A stretch of 64,000 nt of DNA from Labia minor (lineage: Eukaryota; Arthropoda; Insecta; Dermaptera; Spongiphoridae), in assembly GCA_963082975.1 (NCBI GenBank), contig OY720344.1, positions 72,382,546-72,446,545 on the forward strand, in the 5' to 3' direction. The notes beneath the pieces were generated by a model. That model saw only the letters and a list, made by a program, of their open reading frames with translations, was not told the DNA's origin and did no database searches. Position numbers and translations under genes: made by a program. The stretch's first letter is position 1; each line of letters begins with the position of its first letter. Below are positions 58,564 to 64,000 of this stretch, one piece after another.

Positions 58564-60399
58564 AAAAAATTGGAAAAGGTGCTTTTTTTAATCCACATAA
58601 TTATTCTTTAAGAACGAATTTGACAAAGGCAAATTTGAGGCAAGAAAACTCCCAATAAATGTGTCTTTGAAGTGCCGTTTTGAAAGATAGACATTTCTAT
58701 TTAGATCTGTCAAAGATAGTGTTGACTCGAATGTATAATAATTGTTTGTATTATATCTAAAAAGAACAAAGTTTGAACCGCTTTAAATGATTTTTTTTTA
58801 AATTGGTTTTCTCTTTTTGTTATTAGTATCTTAAAAAACCCTTTAATCATTAACAAAAGAAAAAAACTGTTAAAATCTCATACATATTCCAATAATATAC
58901 AATAAAATCTTTCTCCTACTTTTTTATATTATGCAAACATATATTCTTTAGAATATTAAACATAAATAGCATATTTATTATAATTATATAATTATAGCTA
59001 TCTTAAAACTAACATTGCAAGACTGGCTTGGTTTTGATAGGGCAGGACACCGGCAACTGTGCTACCCTGCCGCAGCTGGTGAACAGAACATCACTTTTCC
59101 ATACTTCTTATACAAAGATGTTCATTGAAACTTATAAAAGTATATGTATTAAATATAAACTTTAATAATCAATAATATTTTAATATATGTATATTAATTG
59201 TATGTTTATTCATTCAATTAAAATATAATTTATAAGCAACCATCATATTAGATTTCATTATTTAAATGATAGAGTCAAAATCATTAAAATAAAACAATAT
59301 TTAACTTATGAATAAATTATAAATGTTAATATAGTAAGCATAATAAACAATTAATAAAAAACTGGTAACTTTATTAAAAAGCAGATAAAAGTTTCAAATC
59401 AAATTTTTTTTGGGGGTAATTTATTATATTTTAGAGAAAAAAAAGAGAGAATAGTAAGCGTCAAATACTGATTAATTAGAAAAAAGTCGATATTTTGCAG
59501 AGTTTGGATAACATGATTCATCACCTAACGATAAACTCCCCTAAACTAGACTTCATTAAATAATTTAGGGTTCAGAATTTAACAAAATCAAACAATATAT
59601 TCAAAAGTATTGCTAAAGTAAATTTAAATATATCAAGTACATTTGTTTCTATTATTATTTTATATTATTTAGAGGTATCTATGAATTTAAAGATTACTTC
59701 CCCGGAATACTATTTCCGTATTATACAAATAAAAAATGTTCCTTGTGATTAATTCTTAATTCTGTTCTGGGAGATTATGTTCTATTATAGAAGTCTAAAA
59801 TATATTATCTTATATATATATATTATTGTGGAACAACTGAAAGCGATTTAATGAAGCAAATATATTCCTACTCACCCTAGCCATTTTTTTCATTTCTGAC
59901 TCTCCAAAATCCTTTATATCGTTTTTTTTATTACTATCACGCGTCAGCACGTGACGTGGTGGCATCAACAAAGAGCCAAACACGCGCTGGTTTAATACAT
60001 ATTTTTTATTAATTTTTTACTATCTCGCCAGATATTTTTTATTATATCACCGTGTACTCGATTTAATCAACATTCGTTTTCTAAATCTTTCTATAATTTA
60101 TTTATATAGTGTAAAACAAATTTACGTTTCATTTTTGTTTATTAGTAGATGAGTCTTATTTTTTTTAATTTAAATATTAATTTCTTTAAGAAAAATTATA
60201 TCACCATTAATATGAATTTGTTTTATCTATGCAAATGTACCTTTTATTTATTTATTTATTTGTTGAGTTGTATTTTATTTTTCAAATGAAAATCAATCTG
60301 TGATTCAGGAAATGGGAAGATTTTTTAAATTTATTTTTATTATCTGTTGTATTCTTATAGTAATTTAATTTATAAGAATCAAGTATTTTCCGAGGTCTT
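58564..60399. other. AT-rich DNA
   Basis: A short GC-richer patch at 59028-59105 (GGGCAGGACACCGGCAACTG) reads LQDWLGFDRAGHRQLCYPAA in one frame, with no supported splice sites. The rest is featureless apart from the inverted-repeat arm at 59937-59997. Confidence 0.4.
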
Positions 60400-60748
60400 T
60401 ATTTATACTCCGTTGACAGCTGCTGAAGGAGATCTGCTCCGAATGTTGATAGCAGGTGAGGGTCTTCCGCCAGAGGGCGCCTTCTGGGTACTGTCCTGGG
60501 GACGGGGACCCAGGGGCACCGCAACCGCACAGTGAGTGGCAATTTCTCTCACAAGCCACATGTCTTAGCAATCCATTTGCTATCCCGACTGGGGAAACTT
60601 TCAACCGGTATATAGTGGCAATGCTTTCTTTATCCTTTTGTGAATGACACCCCCTCCCCTGTGAAGAACGTCGTACGTTCTAATCGGTGTAGAGACATTA
60701 TTTGAAGTGTAAATGAATGAATGACAATTAAAATAGTAAAACACACAA
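60400..60748 (+). promoter_or_regulatory. CpG-rich block, likely promoter/leader of the 60749 exon
   Basis: The strongest G+C/CpG patch in the window (about 60440-60540, GGACGGGGACCCAGGGGCAC). Two consensus-like donors occur in it (CAG|GTGAGG at 60457 and ACA|GTGAGT at 60531), so it may contain a non-coding or short coding exon of its own. A frame from ATG at 60442 reads MLIAGEGLPPEGAFWVLSWG. Function not identified. Confidence 0.4.
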
Positions 60749-60904
60749 ATGGAATCGTGTTTTCCCCCGTTGGCGGCTTTGAGCCTAAGGGACAGGAAAT
60801 CTCCCTCGCCTACCCCGAAATCAGCTCTTCCAAATGGTCAAAGGCCTCAAGTTTTGAATGACCTCGACATTTATTATATCCGGCAGATTGCACACAGCCT
60901 CCAG
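60749..60904 (+). CDS. Candidate first coding exon of an unidentified gene
   Basis: 52 codons from MESCFPPLAALSLRDRKSPS, through PTPKSALPNGQRPQVL, to DLDIYYIRQIAHSLQ. It ends CAG before a consensus donor (GTAACA) in phase 0. Codon and base composition are unlike the surrounding DNA, and the peptide is not low-complexity. The Ser/Pro-rich start followed by a helical-looking end suggests a regulatory N terminus. Not recognised. The following exon must lie beyond the visible coding segments, probably past the right edge. Confidence 0.45.
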
Positions 60905-62660
60905 GTAACAATCACACTGTCATTCTTTAGTGGTATTCAAATCATCCTCTTTCAATTCAATATTTCACAAAGAGAATTAATTTCTCATTCAGTGATACCC
61001 TTAACTTGAATAAATCATTAATGAAAACAAAACACAAAAATAACATTCTTATATTCTAAATTCTAAAATACTTTTAAATCAGAATTCTTATTTTCCTTAA
61101 ATTCGTAGTAAATTATGACAAAAATTCGAATATTTACTATATATTAGAAAAACTTAAAATACTAATATTCGTTCAAATTTATTATCTTTTATTATTAATT
61201 CTAATTAATTTAAATTTTTTAACAATAATTTATTTTTTTGATGGTATTTTCCTCCTTTTTCCATTATTAAATATATTTATGTATATATGTATAATATTTC
61301 AATTTTAAATAAATTGGAAACTTAAAATATTATAAAAATTTATAAATAAAATAATCATTAAATCCAAAGGATAATTTGAAATAAAATATATCTATTTAAT
61401 TAAGTAATTTTTCAGAATATTTATTATTATTTGTTTGATTTTTAACAAAAATACCCATTTTGTAGCACGTGTTTTGTGAAAGAAGAAAAATTTAAAAACT
61501 GGTGAAAATATTATAAAAGAAAAATAATTTTATTTTTATTTTTTCAAATAATAACATTAACAAAAATAATATAATTTAATTTAATTTATTTATTTTAATG
61601 ATTCTGATAAAAATAGAGAAAATTCTTTTAAATTATTTCTTCAATTTAGATACATATACTTATATATAAAATAATAAGAATAATATATATACATATACCT
61701 ATATGTGTATATATAAATATAATTTATTTTATAAATTCGAGTAAATATATTCTAATGAAATAATAATTAAGAAATAAAACAATTTCAAGTAAAATTAAGA
61801 AATTATTGCAAATATACTTTCAAGTTGTTCAAGGGCATGTGTAATCCTTTTAGATCTAGAAGGTTTTGTTTTAAATATATATATATATATATATATATAT
61901 ACGTATCAAGGTGAAATATTAGAATAGGGGTTTAAGAAAATTATACTTACTACAATAAGCCCTCTAAGTGGTATTAATTTTCTTTTATATTTATTTACCA
62001 CACTTTTAATATATAATCCTTCATTTCCGTGACTCTAGACAATTATTTAGTTTTCTAAAATTTTTAAATAAATAATTTTAACACACAATATAATAATACC
62101 TAGATTAGATTTAGAACAATTTAAAAAAATACATTATATAATATATATATATTAATTTAATTTTATATATAATGATAACTAAAAGATTCTTTATTGGAGA
62201 TACCATATTTTTATCTAAATATTCAATCTTTTTTTTTATTGAAATTAATCACAAAAATTTTTAATAATTTAAATTATCTTTAAATCCCCTTTTGATGTTT
62301 TAAGGAACTAATTTTTTGTTTTCAAATTTTAAACATTTATATTTTAAAGAACAACTTTTATCAAATTTACTAATAGTTTTGTATAAGCTGATTGTAAATA
62401 GAAAATAAAATAAAAAAAAAAATATTTTAAAGAAAATAAAAGTTTTGAAAAAATAAATTTTCCATTATATATCTTTCAATAGTAAGAAGTTATTCGACTC
62501 TTAACATATTGTTATCCATTCTATAGATATAAAATACAGATATATTTAATATCGTAATATCTTGATGTTTTACTACCATTAATTCAATTATATGATAATC
62601 TTCTTATTAGTTAATTATATATATATACTGGTGGTGACATTTAAATTAAATTAAAATTAA
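60905..62660. other. AT-rich DNA, probable intron
   Basis: TA microsatellite at 61874-61900. No exon recognised. Confidence 0.45.
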
Positions 62661-62990
62661 AAAAATTACCTCGATGGATTGTCTTTTATTTAATATATTC
62701 CATGGATTGAACGTTACTCATTTTATCAATGAATGTTGTTGTTGCCCTTGGATTGAGTCAATTAACCATTGATTGAATTCTCCTTTCAATATAACAGCGA
62801 AAGAAGCATGATATCGCTAGGAAGTCGCTTATCATTGCAAACCAACACATCCCACCCTGATAATAATACCCTGTGTCCCTACGCTTCTGTTAGATAATCT
62901 TCGATTACGCAGATCATGACATCATCATTCTTCATCCGCTTTGATGACAATATATATGGACCAGGTTAAATTCGTACTACTCTATATATA
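62661..62990. promoter_or_regulatory. Non-repetitive block of mixed composition, possibly regulatory
   Basis: About 300 bases clearly less AT-rich than the flanks, with ATGACATCATCATTC and a TATATATAT run before GCGTCAC. Short frames exist (MISLGSRLSLQTNTSHPDNN) but no donor supports an exon. May be an enhancer, promoter or UTR; evidence is compositional only. Confidence 0.2.
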
Positions 62991-64000
62991 TATGCGTCAC
63001 AAGTTTATTTTAATTAATTCTTTTTAAGATTATTAATATCCTGGTTCTGTTATAATTGAAAAGGAAAATAAAAATTATATGTATTTTTTAATTAACGCTG
63101 ATTTTATCACATTCACCATCTTCATTAAGAAATCTTAGTCAACAAAATTCTCATGATCAATAATGATGATCAATTCAATCAATTGGAAATAAAACAATTA
63201 TATTTAGTGGGGAAATACATTTGTAATCTTTTCCATTTTTGATAATGAACAGTAATTAATAATAATAATATTTCTCTTCGGTATATTTTGGATATTTCTT
63301 TCTGAAAATTTATTTTGAGATTGTTGAGAGGCTGTGGGGTAGGGGAGTGGATCGAGAGGGAATTTCAAATACCGTCCCAAAAAGATATTAAATCTATTTC
63401 TCGATTTTTGATCCATCACAAATTTGTTACTGGAACAGTCAGTTCTTGAATTAGTGACCGTTTAGAAACTCCACGTGCTATTTACCTATTTTTTAAAAAA
63501 GTACAATATTGGTACAACACAGATTTATAAAAAAAATACACATTTTTCTTATTTCAAGTGATTGTAATACTTACATTATATATCTTACCCATTAGTATTC
63601 GAGATATATATATGTCTATATAGGAATTCTTTCTCTAGTCGTGAGCTGATTAAAAATTCTCGAAGAGAGGATGTCGCTTTTCAAATGTTTCTTTAGAAAC
63701 ATATTTAGTCAAATAGAATTATAATCTTTTGTAAATATAAATTTTTTCACAGTATTTATTGATTGATAAAATTTGGATATTTAACCAATGACTAATATAT
63801 CAATAATATTGAAATTAATATACATAATTTATGTTTTTATTAAAATCAATTTTAAACGCTTCCAAATCGAAATATTTATATATTTGTATTAATTATATAA
63901 AGAGTGATAACTAACGGAAGTGTAAATTGATGATTTTTGCAAATATTTTCAATCAACAAAAATGAAGATGAAATTTGTATTAAAGAACTAAAAAAAATTA
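62991..64000. other. AT-rich DNA at the window edge
   Basis: No gene recognised. Bases 63320-63370 are locally G-rich (GGGGTAGGGGAGTGG) without a usable frame. Confidence 0.4.

Overview
This is a strongly AT-rich piece of a eukaryotic nuclear genome. It has spliced genes with GT-AG introns, long AT-rich introns and intergenic DNA, and many transposable elements. The transposon mix (Helitrons, hAT, mariner, a BEL/Pao LTR element, LINE 3' tails ending in GATA repeats) and an insect-type trehalase point to an arthropod, most likely an insect. I cannot name the species. There is no CRISPR array, operon or rRNA.

Real genes are few. (1) A secreted-type trehalase lies on the + strand, with three exons visible at 24127-24906, 29482-29609 and 30091-30773. 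The exon(s) for the N terminus and signal peptide lie upstream and were not recognised. (2) A complete five-exon B9D1 (ciliary transition-zone B9 protein, 190 aa) lies on the - strand between 34018 and 32352. None of its exons is long enough to stand out as an ORF, so it was assembled by hand from splice sites and family similarity. (3) A first coding exon on the + strand at 34562-34705 diverges from B9D1. (4) Three more candidate first coding exons at 38664, 47054 and 60749 each follow a CpG-containing block and end in phase 0 at a consensus donor. Together they suggest alternative promoters of one long gene running off the right edge. That last point is inference.

Most of the rest is transposon history. 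From 1.9 to 2.8 kb, 10.9 to 16.0 kb, 25.1 to 28.8 kb, 36.2 to 36.7 kb and at 40.0 kb there are copies of a Helitron family. These start with TC and end with a GC hairpin plus CTAG, inserted between A and T; the 40 kb copy has CTGG and no located 5' end. Several copies carry a fragment of a LINE reverse transcriptase. The copy at 10.9-16.0 kb is a nest: inside it sit a Helitron with a 3' terminus at both ends and a BEL/Pao LTR element that keeps gag but has lost most of pol. Its two 531-bp LTRs read as identical and it has a perfect 5-bp target duplication. Two further Helitron copies make up most of the 4.6-kb trehalase intron.

Other repeats are hAT elements with 8-bp target duplications (one nested in another, with an empty-site copy elsewhere in the window), an internally deleted mariner with perfect 30-bp inverted repeats, and two interspersed families called B and D here. 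All five copies of family B keep an intact TGACGTCA. The stretches between are AT-rich, low in complexity and without recognisable genes.
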